Positions 37,671 through 47,414 of a DNA stretch of 64,000 nt are shown here, one piece after another. The DNA is from [Bacillus] selenitireducens MLS10 (lineage in GTDB: Bacteria > Bacillota > Bacilli > Bacillales > Salisediminibacteriaceae). The translations under genes and the position numbers were made by a program. Below the pieces are notes generated by a model, which saw only the letters and a program-made list of their open reading frames with translations, had not been told where the DNA came from and searched no databases. The stretch is from contig NC_014219.1 of the NCBI RefSeq assembly GCF_000093085.1, positions 1,364,001 through 1,428,000 of the forward strand, given 5' to 3'. Each line of letters starts with the position of its first letter. The stretch's first letter is position 1.

Positions 37671-40661
37671 ATGATGCTTGAAGTATCAAGAAGACAATTT
37701 TTAAAGTTGTCCGGCGCAACAGCGGCGACACTTGCCGTTGTGGAACTCGGGTTTGACCCGAACAAGGCACAGGCGGAGTCACGGACATTAAAGACGGAAT
37801 CATCCGTCATCACACCGACGATCTGTCCTTACTGCTCGGTCGGGTGCGGGATTCTCGTTCATGTGAAGGATGAAGATGTGGTGTATACGGAAGGGGATCC
37901 GGATCACCCGATTAACAGAGGGTCCCTGTGCAGCAAGGGAACATCGATCAGACAGCTGTATACGTCTGACCGGCGTGTGCAAAAGCCGATGTACCGCGCT
38001 CCAGGCAGTGACCAATGGGAAGAGCGGGACTGGGACTGGACCCTGGACCGTATTGCAGAGAAGATTAAACAAACCCGTGATGAATCCTTCGAAGTGACGG
38101 CAGACGGGATGCCGGTATACCGGACAGAAGCGATAGCAAGTCTCGGGGGAGCCGCACTTGAGAATGAAGAGTGCTATATGATTCAGAAGTTCATGCGCGG
38201 CATGGGCGCCACCTTTATTGAACACCAGGCGAGGATATGACACTCCTCTACGGTTGCCGGTCTGGCACCAAGCTTTGGTCGTGGCGCAATGACAAATCAC
38301 TGGAACGACATCCAGCATGCTGACGTGATTTTCGTCATCGGGGGGAACCCTGCTGAGAATCACCCAATCAGCATGAAATATGTACAAAAAGCGAAAGACA
38401 AGGGCGCGAAGCTGATCGTCGTTGACCCGCGTTTCACAAGAACAGCTCAGCTTTCTGACGTCTATGCACCGCTTCGCTCGGGAACGGACATCCCGGTTAT
38501 GGGCGGGTTAATGAACTACGCGCTGCAAAACGGTCTGTATCATGAGGAATACGTCCGACACTATACGAATGCCACGTTCCTCGTGCATGATGATTTTGAC
38601 TTTGATGACGGTCTGTTTACCGGCTATGACGAAGACAGCCGCAGTTATGATAAAGCCACCTGGACGTTCCAGCGGGATGAAGACGGTGAAATTTTAACCG
38701 ATGAGACGATGCAGGACCCGCGCTGTGTGTTCCAGCTCTTAAAGAAGCATTATGAGCGTTATGATGCTGAGACGGTATCAGCCATGGCGGGCATGACGGT
38801 TGATGACTTCAACCGCGTCGCTGAAACGTTCTGTTCCACTGGGGCGACAGATAAGACAGGTACGATTATGTATGCCATGGGCACGACCCAGCACACGGTC
38901 GGCTCGCAAAACGTGCGGAGCTATGCGATGCTTCAGCTCTTGCTTGGTAACGTAGGCCGTCCTGGCGGCGGTGTGAATGCCATGCGCGGTGAGTGTAACG
39001 TTCAGGGCTCCACGGACTTTGCGCTGCTCTTCCATCTGATGTCCGGTTATATCGGGGCACCGACGCAGAGCGCCAATCATGCTTCGCTTGCGGCTTACAA
39101 TGAAAATGAAACACCGGCTTCAGGATTCTGGAGCAACAAGCCGAAGTTTTTGGCGAGTCTGTTAAAGGCATACTACGGAGAAAATGCGACACCTGAGAAT
39201 GATTTCCTCTATGACTATTTCCCGAAAGGGCAGAAGAACTACTCCCATATTTCGTTGTTTGAATCGATGCACAACGAAGAAATCAAAGGGCTGATCACCT
39301 GGGGACAGAACCCGATGGTCGGCGGACCAAATGCCAACTTTGAGCGTGAGGCCATGACGAAGCTCGACTGGTTTGTATCCATGGATCTGTGGGAGACGGA
39401 AACGGCAGCCTTCTGGAAAGACAATGCCGGAAGTAACCCGGCGGACATTGATACGGAAGTATTCATGCTGCCGGCATGCGGGCCTTATGAAAAAGAAGGA
39501 TCGGTTTCAAACAGTGGCCGCTGGATGCAGTACAGATGGAAAGCACTGGAGCCAAAGCACGACTCCAAATCCGATGCGTGGCTTGTGAATAATCTGGCGA
39601 AACGTCTGAAAGCCTTGTATGAAGGGGAACAGTCCGAAGCAGCCAAGCCGATCCAGGCACTGGACTGGAACTTTGGTGACGGCGACTATCCGGATGTGGA
39701 CCTTGTCTGCCGTGAAATCAACGGGTACGATTTGAAGACGGGTAAAACGATTACCAACTTTACTCACCTGAAAGACGACGGAACAACGTCAAGCGGAAAC
39801 TGGATTTATTCCGGATTTTACCCTGACGCAGGACCTGGAGAGGATAAAAACCTCGCCAAGCGTCGTGATGATGAGGATACGGGTATGGAGAACTACCTGA
39901 ACTGGTCCTTTGCTTGGCCGGTGAACCGTCGTAATTTGTATAACCGCGCCGGTGCGGATCCGCAGGGGAATCCTTGGAGCTCCAATAAAGAGACGATCTG
40001 GTGGGATGGCGAACAATGGACGGGGCATGATGTACCGGACTTTGGCGCCAATAACGATCCGGCAGGTCCGGGAGGCAAAAATCCGTTTATCATGATTCCT
40101 CATGGTAAAGGCGGCCTGTTCACCGACGGCACCGCGGACGGACCGTTCCCGGAACATTACGAACCTTACGAAAGCCCGATTCCGAATGCGTTCTCGAGTC
40201 AGGAACTGAATCCGGCCGTTCATATTTGGGGCGGTGATCACAATAAGCGCGGGAAGTTTGCCGATTTCCCAATCGTGGCAACGACGTACCGCCTGACGGA
40301 GCACTGGCAGTCCGGTTCGATGACGAGACAGCTCGAGTGGCCGTCTGAGCTGATGCCGCATATGTTTGTGGAGATCAGTCAGGAACTGGCGGATGAGAAG
40401 GGCATTCAGGAGAAAGACAAAGTGATGGTATCAACGGCACGCGGCGAGATCGAAGCCCTGGCCATGATCACGAAGCGCTTCAAACCTTACACCATACGAG
40501 GCGAAAAGATCCATCATCTCGGTATGCCATGGCATTACGGCTATGAAGGAATAGCAACAGGTTCGATTGCGAACCATCTGACGAGTCACATTGGTGATGC
40601 CAATACGATGATACCGGAGTATAAAGCGTTTCTCTGTGATGTAAGGAGGGTGGAAGCATGA
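37671..40661 (+). CDS. fdhA: Selenocysteine formate dehydrogenase, catalytic subunit
   Basis: One 996-residue protein read through the in-frame TGA at 38238-38240 (Sec190). Tat signal 'SRRQFLKLSGATAA' with twin Arg7-Arg8; 4Fe-4S ligands Cys52, Cys55, Cys59 and Cys87; then the active-site segment ending 'HQARI-Sec-HSSTV', which matches Fdn/FdhF enzymes, followed by the molybdopterin domains ('GGNPAENHP', 'MRGECNVQGSTDF', 'TWGQNPMVGG') and the C-terminal dinucleotide-binding domain. Oxidises formate to CO2 using a bis-MGD molybdenum or tungsten centre on the outer face of the membrane. Overlaps the iron-sulfur subunit gene by four bases. A UGA-unaware caller splits it in two. Confidence 0.95.
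38241..38270 (+). promoter_or_regulatory. SECIS element of fdhA
   Basis: Immediately 3' of the TGA, GGTTGCC (38252-38258), loop GGTCT, GGCACC (38264-38269). One T of the left arm is bulged, and the loop GGTCT plus bulged U are the same features that SelB recognises in E. coli fdhF. Strong support for selenocysteine insertion. Confidence 0.9.
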
Positions 40662-41488
40662 GCTATGCAAAATTAGTGGACGTAACCCGTTGTGATGCGT
40701 GTCGTGCCTGCCAGGTAGCCTGCAAAAACTGGAATGACCTGCCGAGTGATATTCAGGCATACGGTGGAAGCTATCAGTCCCATGAGAAAGTGAACGGAAA
40801 GACATGGAACGTGCTTCAGATGAAAGAATATGAAAATGGAAGCGGGTTTGAGTGGCTCTTTCGCCACTCCGCCTGCTACCACTGTGAAGATGCAGCGTGT
40901 GAGAAAGTGTGTCCGGAAGGAGCCATTTCCACAACGGATATGGGCAACGTCGTCATCGATCAGGAACAGTGCGTCGGATGCAGCTATTGTACGCAGAACT
41001 GTCCGTTTGATATCGTTGAACTCGCTGATTATGTAAATCAGGACGGTGAAACGGTGCAACGCGCTCAGAAATGCACGATGTGTGACGATCGGATTCATAA
41101 CGGCCTGCAGCCTGCCTGTGCGGATGTTTGCCATATGGACGCTATCGTATTTGGTACAAAAGAAGAAATGAAGCAGTTGGCTCAGGAACGTCTTGCCCAG
41201 GTGCAGGACCGATATCCGAACGCCCAGATTTATGATCCGCAAGGAGTGGGCGGTACGCACACTATCTACCTTCTGACCGATGACCCTGAAGTCTATGACA
41301 TGCCAAGGGATCCAAAAGTACCGACATCCGCTGTTGTCTGGAAGGATTATGCGCAACCGATGGGGAAAGCCCTTCTCGGTGTGACAACCATGGCAGTGAT
41401 GACAGGCTATGTGACGAACAAGCTCTTTAACAAAGAAGGACATGGTTCTGAGGAAGAAGGAGGTCATGAAGATGTCGACAGAGACTAA
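40658..41488 (+). CDS. fdhB: Formate dehydrogenase iron-sulfur subunit
   Basis: 276 aa ferredoxin-type subunit with four cysteine clusters: 'CDACRACQVAC', 'CYHCEDAACEKVCP', 'CVGCSYCTQNCP' and 'CTMCDD...CADVC', enough for four 4Fe-4S clusters as in FdnH. Near the C-terminus 'GKALLGVTTMAVMTGYV' (about 242-258) is a hydrophobic stretch that could anchor it, and the tail is His/Glu rich. No Tat signal, so it would be exported with FdhA. Carries electrons from FdhA to the cytochrome b subunit. Overlaps fdhA by four bases and the next gene by 17. Confidence 0.94.
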   Translation: MSYAKLVDVTRCDACRACQVACKNWNDLPSDIQAYGGSYQSHEKVNGKTWNVLQMKEYENGSGFEWLFRHSACYHCEDAACEKVCPEGAISTTDMGNVVIDQEQCVGCSYCTQNCPFDIVELADYVNQDGETVQRAQKCTMCDDRIHNGLQPACADVCHMDAIVFGTKEEMKQLAQERLAQVQDRYPNAQIYDPQGVGGTHTIYLLTDDPEVYDMPRDPKVPTSAVVWKDYAQPMGKALLGVTTMAVMTGYVTNKLFNKEGHGSEEEGGHEDVDRD

Positions 41489-42167
41489 TGCACCTCAAAA
41501 GGTGAAACGGTTTTCGAAACCGATCCGTATCGCGCACTGGTTAAATGCCCTGGCATTTTTCGCGCTCTACCTGACGGCCTTGCCGCTTTATTCCGACTTC
41601 TTCAGCTGGCTGTATCCGGTGCTTGGCGGACCGGAAATGGCGAGGCTGTTGCACCGGATTTTCGCAGTCCTGTTTATTTCGACGCCAATCCTTGTCCTGA
41701 TCTTTGACAGAGAAGGGATCAAACACTGGTTGAAATCGACATTCCAGTGGTCGAAAGCGGACGTTAAATTCTTTATGCAGTTTCCGAAAGAATTCTTCCT
41801 TGGAAAAAGTAATGTGCCAAAACAGGGATTTTTCAATTCAGGGGAAAAGCTGAATTCCCTCCTGATCATTTTGACATCAGCGATGCTGATTGTCTCAGGG
41901 ATTATCATGTGGTTTCCGCAGTTCTTCTCTGCAGGTGTGATTCAGTGGGCGTATCCGATTCATAACATCGCCTTTGGATTATCCATTGCCGTGATCGTTG
42001 GCCATATTTTCCTCAGTATCGGACACCCGAACTCCAAAGCTTCGATGGAAGGTATGACAAAAGGGACCGTTGATGTGGAGTACGCTAAAGACCATCACGA
42101 AGCCTGGTACGACGAACTCGTCGAAAAAGGTGAGATCAAGGAAAAGGAGAAAGACAAAGGTGCCTGA
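41472..42167 (+). CDS. fdhI: Formate dehydrogenase cytochrome b subunit
   Basis: 231 aa with four membrane helices. Histidines in 'RIAHWLNALAFFALYL', 'LLHRIFAVLF', and 'HNIAFGLSIAVIVGHIFLSIGHP' fit the di-heme b556 subunit of Fdn/Fdo enzymes, which passes electrons to quinone. AAGGAGG (41457-41463) decides for ATG 41472, inside the end of fdhB; ATG 41466 is in frame. Last structural gene of the enzyme, followed by a hairpin. Confidence 0.92.
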   Translation: MSTETNAPQKVKRFSKPIRIAHWLNALAFFALYLTALPLYSDFFSWLYPVLGGPEMARLLHRIFAVLFISTPILVLIFDREGIKHWLKSTFQWSKADVKFFMQFPKEFFLGKSNVPKQGFFNSGEKLNSLLIILTSAMLIVSGIIMWFPQFFSAGVIQWAYPIHNIAFGLSIAVIVGHIFLSIGHPNSKASMEGMTKGTVDVEYAKDHHEAWYDELVEKGEIKEKEKDKGA

Positions 42168-42192
42168 AAAAGAAAACGAAAAAGTTCTATGA

Positions 42193-42226
42193 AAAGGCTG
42201 TCCTGACATGGACAGCCTTTCCTTTT
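42193..42226 (+). terminator. Hairpin after fdhI
   Basis: AAAGGCTGTCC and GGACAGCCTTT form a perfect stem with a short T-rich tail; it separates structural from maturation genes. Confidence 0.75.
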
Positions 42227-42287
42227 GAACGATATAATGTAAGAGTCAGATCAACGAGATGCACAGAATCATAAGGGGGATATAACC

Positions 42288-43076
42288 ATGGATCCGAATG
42301 TAGTAGCAGAAGAGTATTTAAACTTGCAAAAAGCGATTATGGATAAACAGAAAGTCATCACAGAGAAGCATCAGGATGAGATTGACCTTGATCTTGACAA
42401 TCAGGAACTGAATCGGGAAGTACCGGTATTACCGCAGCTGTCCGTATCACCTGTTCCGGGTATCCTTTATCATCAGGCTCTCGATGAGATCGCCGACGTC
42501 ATCGCGGTTCATCAGGAGAATCTCGCCGGTGAATTGAAAGCGATCACAGAAGCACTCGATGAAGAGACCGTTGTGAAGTGGATCAAGGAAGCGGTCATGT
42601 TTAATGAACGTTATTTTCAGGACTGGGCGAAGGAACAGGGCGTATCCGAATCCCTGCCGCATTTTCTCGCGGAACAGGCCCTGAGACCGTTTATGCAGCT
42701 GATGGCGAAACAGGTGGCGGACATCATTCATGAGTTTGACGTGATGGGGACGTGTCCGTGCTGCGGCGAGCCGCACCGTCTTGCCAAACTGATGAACAAA
42801 GGAGAAAAGCATCTGAACTGCCCGCGCTGTGAGACACTTTGGAAACAAAAGCGCCTTGCGTGTGTGCACTGCGGGAACGACAAACATGACCAACTCTTCT
42901 ACATCAATGTGAAAGACGATGAAAAGGCGAAGATCGAAGTGTGTGAAACGTGCAAGAACTATCTGAAGGTCATCGACACAGCCAAGACCTTCGAGAAAAA
43001 GCCTGCCGCACTTCTCGATCTTGAAACCATTCATCTCGATTTCGTTGCACAGGAAGAGGGCTATGACGGTCAATAA
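42288..43076 (+). CDS. fdhE: Formate dehydrogenase accessory protein FdhE
   Basis: 262 aa. C-terminal half carries four CxxC-type motifs ('CPCCGEPHR', 'CPRCETLW', 'CVHCGND', 'CETCKNYLKVID') that bind iron or zinc in the FdhE rubredoxin-like domains; the N-terminal half is helical. FdhE is needed for maturation of exported formate dehydrogenases and interacts with the catalytic subunit before export. Own ribosome site AAGGGGG. First of a maturation block with mobA and two moeA genes. Confidence 0.92.
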   Translation: MDPNVVAEEYLNLQKAIMDKQKVITEKHQDEIDLDLDNQELNREVPVLPQLSVSPVPGILYHQALDEIADVIAVHQENLAGELKAITEALDEETVVKWIKEAVMFNERYFQDWAKEQGVSESLPHFLAEQALRPFMQLMAKQVADIIHEFDVMGTCPCCGEPHRLAKLMNKGEKHLNCPRCETLWKQKRLACVHCGNDKHDQLFYINVKDDEKAKIEVCETCKNYLKVIDTAKTFEKKPAALLDLETIHLDFVAQEEGYDGQ

Positions 43077-43098
43077 CTGATGAAGGAGTGGATGATGG

Positions 43099-43701
43099 AT
43101 GGGGATTACAGGAATCATCCTTGCCGGTGGACAATCACGGCGTATGGGACAAAACAAGGCACTGTTGCCTGTTGGCGATGAGACGAATATTGGAAGGATT
43201 AAGCGGCTGATTGAAGCAAGGACCGATGATCAGCTTCTCGTGACCAATGATCCGGATTCTTATGAATTTTTGCAGATTCCGATGTTTGAAGACGAGCATA
43301 AAGGCCATGGCCCTCTTGCGGGGATCGAGGTGGCATTAAGACAGTCGACGACGACCTGGAATCTGATCGTTGCCTGTGATATGCCGTTTGTGGACGGGGA
43401 AATTGCGAGATTTCTCTGCAAGAAAGCAAAAGAAGAAGGGGCCCTGGCAGCTGTACCGGAATACAATGGCAAACGGCACCCGCTCTTTGCCTGTTATCAC
43501 AAAGATTTTCTGCCTTATGTCACCGAGGCCCTCGATCAGGGCGAAAAGCGGATGATTAACGTTCTTGATCAGGTGAAAACGGTGTATATCAGTGAAGATG
43601 ACATGAAGGACGCGGGCTGGAGCGATGCCCACCTGAAGCTTGCTTTTTACAACATGAATCACCCGGAAGATTACGAATGGGTGCAGACACAGAACGTGTA
43701 A
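43099..43701 (+). CDS. mobA: Molybdenum cofactor guanylyltransferase MobA
   Basis: 200 aa. The nucleotidyltransferase signature 'ILAGGQSRRMGQNKALLPV' (residues 7-25) is complete, with 'GPLAGIEVAL' and the metal-binding 'CDMPFVD' later. Attaches GMP to molybdopterin to make the MGD form used by FdhA. Lies 22 bases after fdhE and 22 bases before moeA. Confidence 0.94.
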   Translation: MGITGIILAGGQSRRMGQNKALLPVGDETNIGRIKRLIEARTDDQLLVTNDPDSYEFLQIPMFEDEHKGHGPLAGIEVALRQSTTTWNLIVACDMPFVDGEIARFLCKKAKEEGALAAVPEYNGKRHPLFACYHKDFLPYVTEALDQGEKRMINVLDQVKTVYISEDDMKDAGWSDAHLKLAFYNMNHPEDYEWVQTQNV

Positions 43702-43723
43702 GCTGAAACTGGAGGCAGTCAGA

Positions 43724-44959
43724 ATGGATTTTTTCCGAGTCAAGACAACCGAAGAGATGACAGATATCATTGATCAGCATGTCGAATCGATTGCCCTTAC
43801 AGGAACCGTGCCGACAGACAAGGCATCAGGGCGGGTTCTCGCGATGGACGTCACTGCGACTGAGGACGTCCCGGGATTCTCACGCTCGACCGTTGACGGG
43901 TACGCCGTGCAGGCACAAGATACTCACGGAGCATCTGAGACGATGCCTGCATTCTTGCACTATGCAGGCGCAGTGGAGATGGGGAAGACGCCAAATCAGG
44001 CACTGACAGCAGATCAGGCCGTCTATGTGCCGACAGGGGCGATGCTTCCTGAAGGGGCAGACGCTGTTGTGATGATTGAGGATATTGAGAAGAATGACGA
44101 TCTCGTCCAGGTGCTGAAGCCGGTTCGTCATCATGAGAATGTGATTGTGAGAGGCGAGGACACAGAGAAGGGCGCACTAGTTCTTGAGAAGGGAACCGTG
44201 CTGCGCCCGCAGGAATCCGGCGCGTTGGCCGCTCTCGGCATCAGCCGAATTGAGGCCGTTAAACGGCCGGTGATCGGGTATTTATCTTCAGGGGACGAGA
44301 TTGTCCCTTACAGCCGGGAGACCCTCTCGGAAGGGGAGATCCGCGATGTGAACGGCGTTACGATCCCCGCTCTGATCCAGGAGTGGGGCTGTGAAGTCAG
44401 AATTGCCCCGATCGCGAAAGACGACCGTGCCGATTTTCAGGAGAAAGCAGAAGCGCTCTTTGAAGACTGTGACATGGTCGTGATGAGCGGCGGCAGTTCC
44501 GTCGGCGTGAAAGACTACACGACCGACGTGATCACTTCTCTCGGCGACAAAGAGCCGGGGCTGCTTGTACACGGCGTCTCTGTCAAACCCGGAAAGCCGA
44601 CAATCCTGTCTGTGTCGTCGAAGAAGCCAATCCTCGGTCTCCCGGGTCATCCGGCATCGGCAATGGTGATTTTTCATATGTTCGGCAAACAGATCATCGA
44701 TCGGCTCATGGGGAAAAAACGTGTGGATCGTCACACAACTGTTGCAAGAGTGTCACAGAATATTCCCTCCTCTCCGGGCCGCACCGACTACATCCGTGTT
44801 ACATTACATACAGGGACTCCTTACCCGGATGCAGAACCTGTCCTTGGCAAATCAGGCCTGATCAGCACGCTCATTAAAAGCGACGGACTCCTTGAGATTC
44901 CGGAGCGGAAAGAGGGCGTCTTGAAAGGCGATCTGGTCAAGGTTCATTATTTCATCTGA
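43724..44959 (+). CDS. moeA: Molybdopterin molybdenumtransferase MoeA
   Basis: 411 aa, standard MoeA length. 'VPGFSRSTVDGYAVQA' in domain I, 'VPTGAMLPEGADAVVMIE' (core GAMLPEGADAVV), 'MSGGSSVGVKDYT' of the MPT-binding domain, and 'LGLPGHPASAM' before the C-terminal beta domain. Inserts molybdate into adenylylated molybdopterin. First of two moeA-type genes in tandem; GGAGG-containing site upstream. Confidence 0.94.
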   Translation: MDFFRVKTTEEMTDIIDQHVESIALTGTVPTDKASGRVLAMDVTATEDVPGFSRSTVDGYAVQAQDTHGASETMPAFLHYAGAVEMGKTPNQALTADQAVYVPTGAMLPEGADAVVMIEDIEKNDDLVQVLKPVRHHENVIVRGEDTEKGALVLEKGTVLRPQESGALAALGISRIEAVKRPVIGYLSSGDEIVPYSRETLSEGEIRDVNGVTIPALIQEWGCEVRIAPIAKDDRADFQEKAEALFEDCDMVVMSGGSSVGVKDYTTDVITSLGDKEPGLLVHGVSVKPGKPTILSVSSKKPILGLPGHPASAMVIFHMFGKQIIDRLMGKKRVDRHTTVARVSQNIPSSPGRTDYIRVTLHTGTPYPDAEPVLGKSGLISTLIKSDGLLEIPERKEGVLKGDLVKVHYFI

Positions 44960-44975
44960 GGGAGGGAAGTCCGAC

Positions 44976-46901
44976 ATGAAAACACGTGATGAGCGAACGA
45001 TTTATCTTGAAGATAAACCACGGGAAGAGGCCCTTTTGGACTGCCTGTCGTTTATCCGAAAGCGTCCAAAACCGTATGAGCGGCTGAAAACCGCCGAAGC
45101 GATTGGCCGTGTGACAGCAAAGCCTGTTTATGCAGGGGTATCCAATCCGCACTACCATGCATCCGCCATGGACGGCATAGCCGTCGAAGCCGGAAAGACA
45201 AAGAATGCCCATGAATCGCGTCCGATGACACTTAAAGAAGGAACGGATTTTGTCTATGTGGACACCGGACACGCCATTCCGTCCCCCTTTGATGCCGTGA
45301 TCATGATCGAACACGTCAATGAACGGGCACAGGATACCCTCGATATTATTGAGCCGGCTGTCCCCTGGCAGCATATCCGTCCCATCGGTGAGGACATTAC
45401 GTACGGGGAGATGATTTTGCCGCAGGGGCATCAGATCAGACCCGTTGATGCGGGCGCTCTCCTCGGAGCACAGGTACTTGAAGTGGATGTGATCAAAAAG
45501 CCCGAAGTGGCCATCTATCCGTCAGGCAATGAGCTGATTCAGCCTGATCAGCGGGCAGAGCCGGGTAAGCTGATTGAGTTTAACGGCACGATTTTTGCCG
45601 GACTCGTTGCTTCCTGGGGCGGTGTTCCTGAGCTGCACGAAATTGTCAAAGATGATCGGGCCATGATCAGACAGGCGCTGATGGCAGGCACCGAAAAAGC
45701 GGATCTCGTGCTCTTAAACGCCGGATCGTCAGCGGGTTCGAGGGATTACACGAAAGATGTCATCGAAGAGCTTGGAGAAGTGTGGACCCATGGCATTGCC
45801 ACCCGTCCGGGGAAGCCGGTGATCATCGGCTGTGTAAACCATACCATCGTGATTGGTGTACCAGGCTATCCGGTCAGTGCCCACTTCGTCATGGAATGGT
45901 TCGTGGAACCAATTCTGTATGAATGGCAGGGGATCCAGGTCCCTGAAAAGCCGGAAATGCCGGTGATCGCCGGCAGACGGATGACTTCAAACATGGGTTC
46001 AGAGGATTTTGTCCGGGTGCATATCGGCAAAGTCAACGGGCAGTATATCGCCAACCCGCTGTCACGATCGGCGAGTGTGACGATGTCGCTTGTGAAAGCA
46101 GACGGAATCGTGACGATCCCGCCCGGTCATCTCGGGGTTGAGCAGGGTGATGAGATCACGGCCAGGCTGTTAAAGCCGAAGAGCCAGCTCGATCAGACAA
46201 TCCTTTTCAGCGGCAGTCATGATCTGTCCATCGATGTTCTCTCATCTGTCATGAAACAGCACGACGGTCAGTCGTCGGTTACACCGAGTCACACCGGTTC
46301 GCTCGCAGGCATTATGGCCATTCGCCGGGGTGATGCCCATGTGGCGGGGATTCATTTGCTCGATCCGGCTTCAGGAACTTATAATGATCCGGATATCCGT
46401 AAGTGGTTGAAGGGCATGACGATCGTTAAACTGCCGTTTCTCAAACGCAAGCAGGGACTGATCGTACCTTCAGGGAATCCGGAACAAGTGAAGGGAATCA
46501 GGGATATCCGTGAGAAAAACCTTCACTATGTGAACCGGCAAAAAGGAGCCGGAACGCGTGTCCTCTTTGATCACCTTCTCAAGCAGGAAGACATCAAACA
46601 GGATGAAATCGAAGGCTATCAGCGGGAAATGTTCACGCATTTAAGCGTAGCCGCAGAGGTGATGGTCGATCCGAAAGCCTGTGGCATGGGGATTTATTCG
46701 GCGGCGCAGGCCGTCGGCGCGGATTTCGTGCCAGTGGACGATGAGTCTTATGACGTCATCATGACAGAAGACTTTTTCAACAGTGACCGGGGACAAAAGC
46801 TGTTTCACGCCCTCAGGTCAGAGGCCTTTAAAGAACAAGTAGAAGCGTTAGGCGGTTACACGGTCGACAGTGATGTCGAACCGGTTACCATACAGATCTA
46901 G
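44976..46901 (+). CDS. MoeA fused to a periplasmic-binding-protein-like domain
   Basis: 641 aa. Residues about 1-410 are a second, diverged MoeA ('ASAMDGIAVEAG', 'DTGHAIPSPFDAVIMIE', 'NAGSSAGSRDYT', 'GVPGYPVSAHF'). Residues about 415-641 are a PBP-like domain (PF12727 type): 'GSHDLSIDVLSSVM', 'GSLAGIMAIRRGDAHVAGIH', 'RKQGLIVPSGNP'. This fusion is known in bacteria and archaea and is thought to bind molybdate, tungstate or a regulator ligand. No DNA-binding helix-turn-helix is present here. Starts 16 bases after the first moeA; may favour a different metal. Confidence 0.9.
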   Translation: MKTRDERTIYLEDKPREEALLDCLSFIRKRPKPYERLKTAEAIGRVTAKPVYAGVSNPHYHASAMDGIAVEAGKTKNAHESRPMTLKEGTDFVYVDTGHAIPSPFDAVIMIEHVNERAQDTLDIIEPAVPWQHIRPIGEDITYGEMILPQGHQIRPVDAGALLGAQVLEVDVIKKPEVAIYPSGNELIQPDQRAEPGKLIEFNGTIFAGLVASWGGVPELHEIVKDDRAMIRQALMAGTEKADLVLLNAGSSAGSRDYTKDVIEELGEVWTHGIATRPGKPVIIGCVNHTIVIGVPGYPVSAHFVMEWFVEPILYEWQGIQVPEKPEMPVIAGRRMTSNMGSEDFVRVHIGKVNGQYIANPLSRSASVTMSLVKADGIVTIPPGHLGVEQGDEITARLLKPKSQLDQTILFSGSHDLSIDVLSSVMKQHDGQSSVTPSHTGSLAGIMAIRRGDAHVAGIHLLDPASGTYNDPDIRKWLKGMTIVKLPFLKRKQGLIVPSGNPEQVKGIRDIREKNLHYVNRQKGAGTRVLFDHLLKQEDIKQDEIEGYQREMFTHLSVAAEVMVDPKACGMGIYSAAQAVGADFVPVDDESYDVIMTEDFFNSDRGQKLFHALRSEAFKEQVEALGGYTVDSDVEPVTIQI

Positions 46902-46956
46902 ATGATTGTCGTGTCATTCAGGGAGTAATCAACTACAAATAAGGGGGAGATGGAAC

Positions 46957-47160
46957 ATGATCTCGAACATTGGTATTCCAGGACTGGTTTTGATTTTGGT
47001 GATTGCACTGATTATTTTCGGACCGAGTAAGCTGCCGGAAATGGGGAAAGCAGTGGGTCAGACATTGAAAGAGTTTAAAAAGTCAACGAAGGAACTGACT
47101 GAAGATGTGTCAGAACCCGTTGAAGATGTAAAAAAAGAAGTCAAGAAATTCACGGACTGA
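46957..47160 (+). CDS. tatA: Sec-independent translocase TatA/TatE subunit
   Basis: 67 aa. One N-terminal membrane helix (about residues 4-20, '[19 protein letters not shown]'), the family hinge '[15 protein letters not shown]', an amphipathic helix and an acidic/basic tail. It forms the pore-like component of the twin-arginine pathway. AAGGGGGAG precedes ATG 46957. Its position behind the FDH island fits export of the Tat-signal FdhA; tatC is not in the window. Confidence 0.93.
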   Translation: MISNIGIPGLVLILVIALIIFGPSKLPEMGKAVGQTLKEFKKSTKELTEDVSEPVEDVKKEVKKFTD

Positions 47161-47172
47161 TCGATTGATCCG

Positions 47173-47206
47173 CCGGGTTCCTGCAAAACAGGAATCCGGT
47201 TTTTCT
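47173..47206 (+). terminator. tatA terminator
   Basis: CCGGGTTCCTG and CAGGAATCCGG stem followed by TTTTTC; ends the formate dehydrogenase island. Confidence 0.8.
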
Positions 47207-47414
47207 TTGTACTATAGGAATGTTTAACTTCTTTAAAGGATTATCGTATAAGTGCAACTAAGGCTTTCGCCATTAAAGCTTGGCGACAAGTCAAGTTTTC
47301 TTTATTTTCAGGCAGGTTGGTTTCGGATTGCTTCAAGGTCGGTTGTTAGACAAACAGTCTTTGAATCGTTACAATAACAGTCAGAAGAGTTGACGTAAAT
47401 GGAGGGAACGCATC

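Noticed and set aside
37671-40661. Reading fdhA as two genes (37671-38240 and 38289-40661)
   Set aside because: The stop is a TGA at the known Sec position with a canonical SECIS, and the frame is continuous; the second part has no ribosome site of its own.
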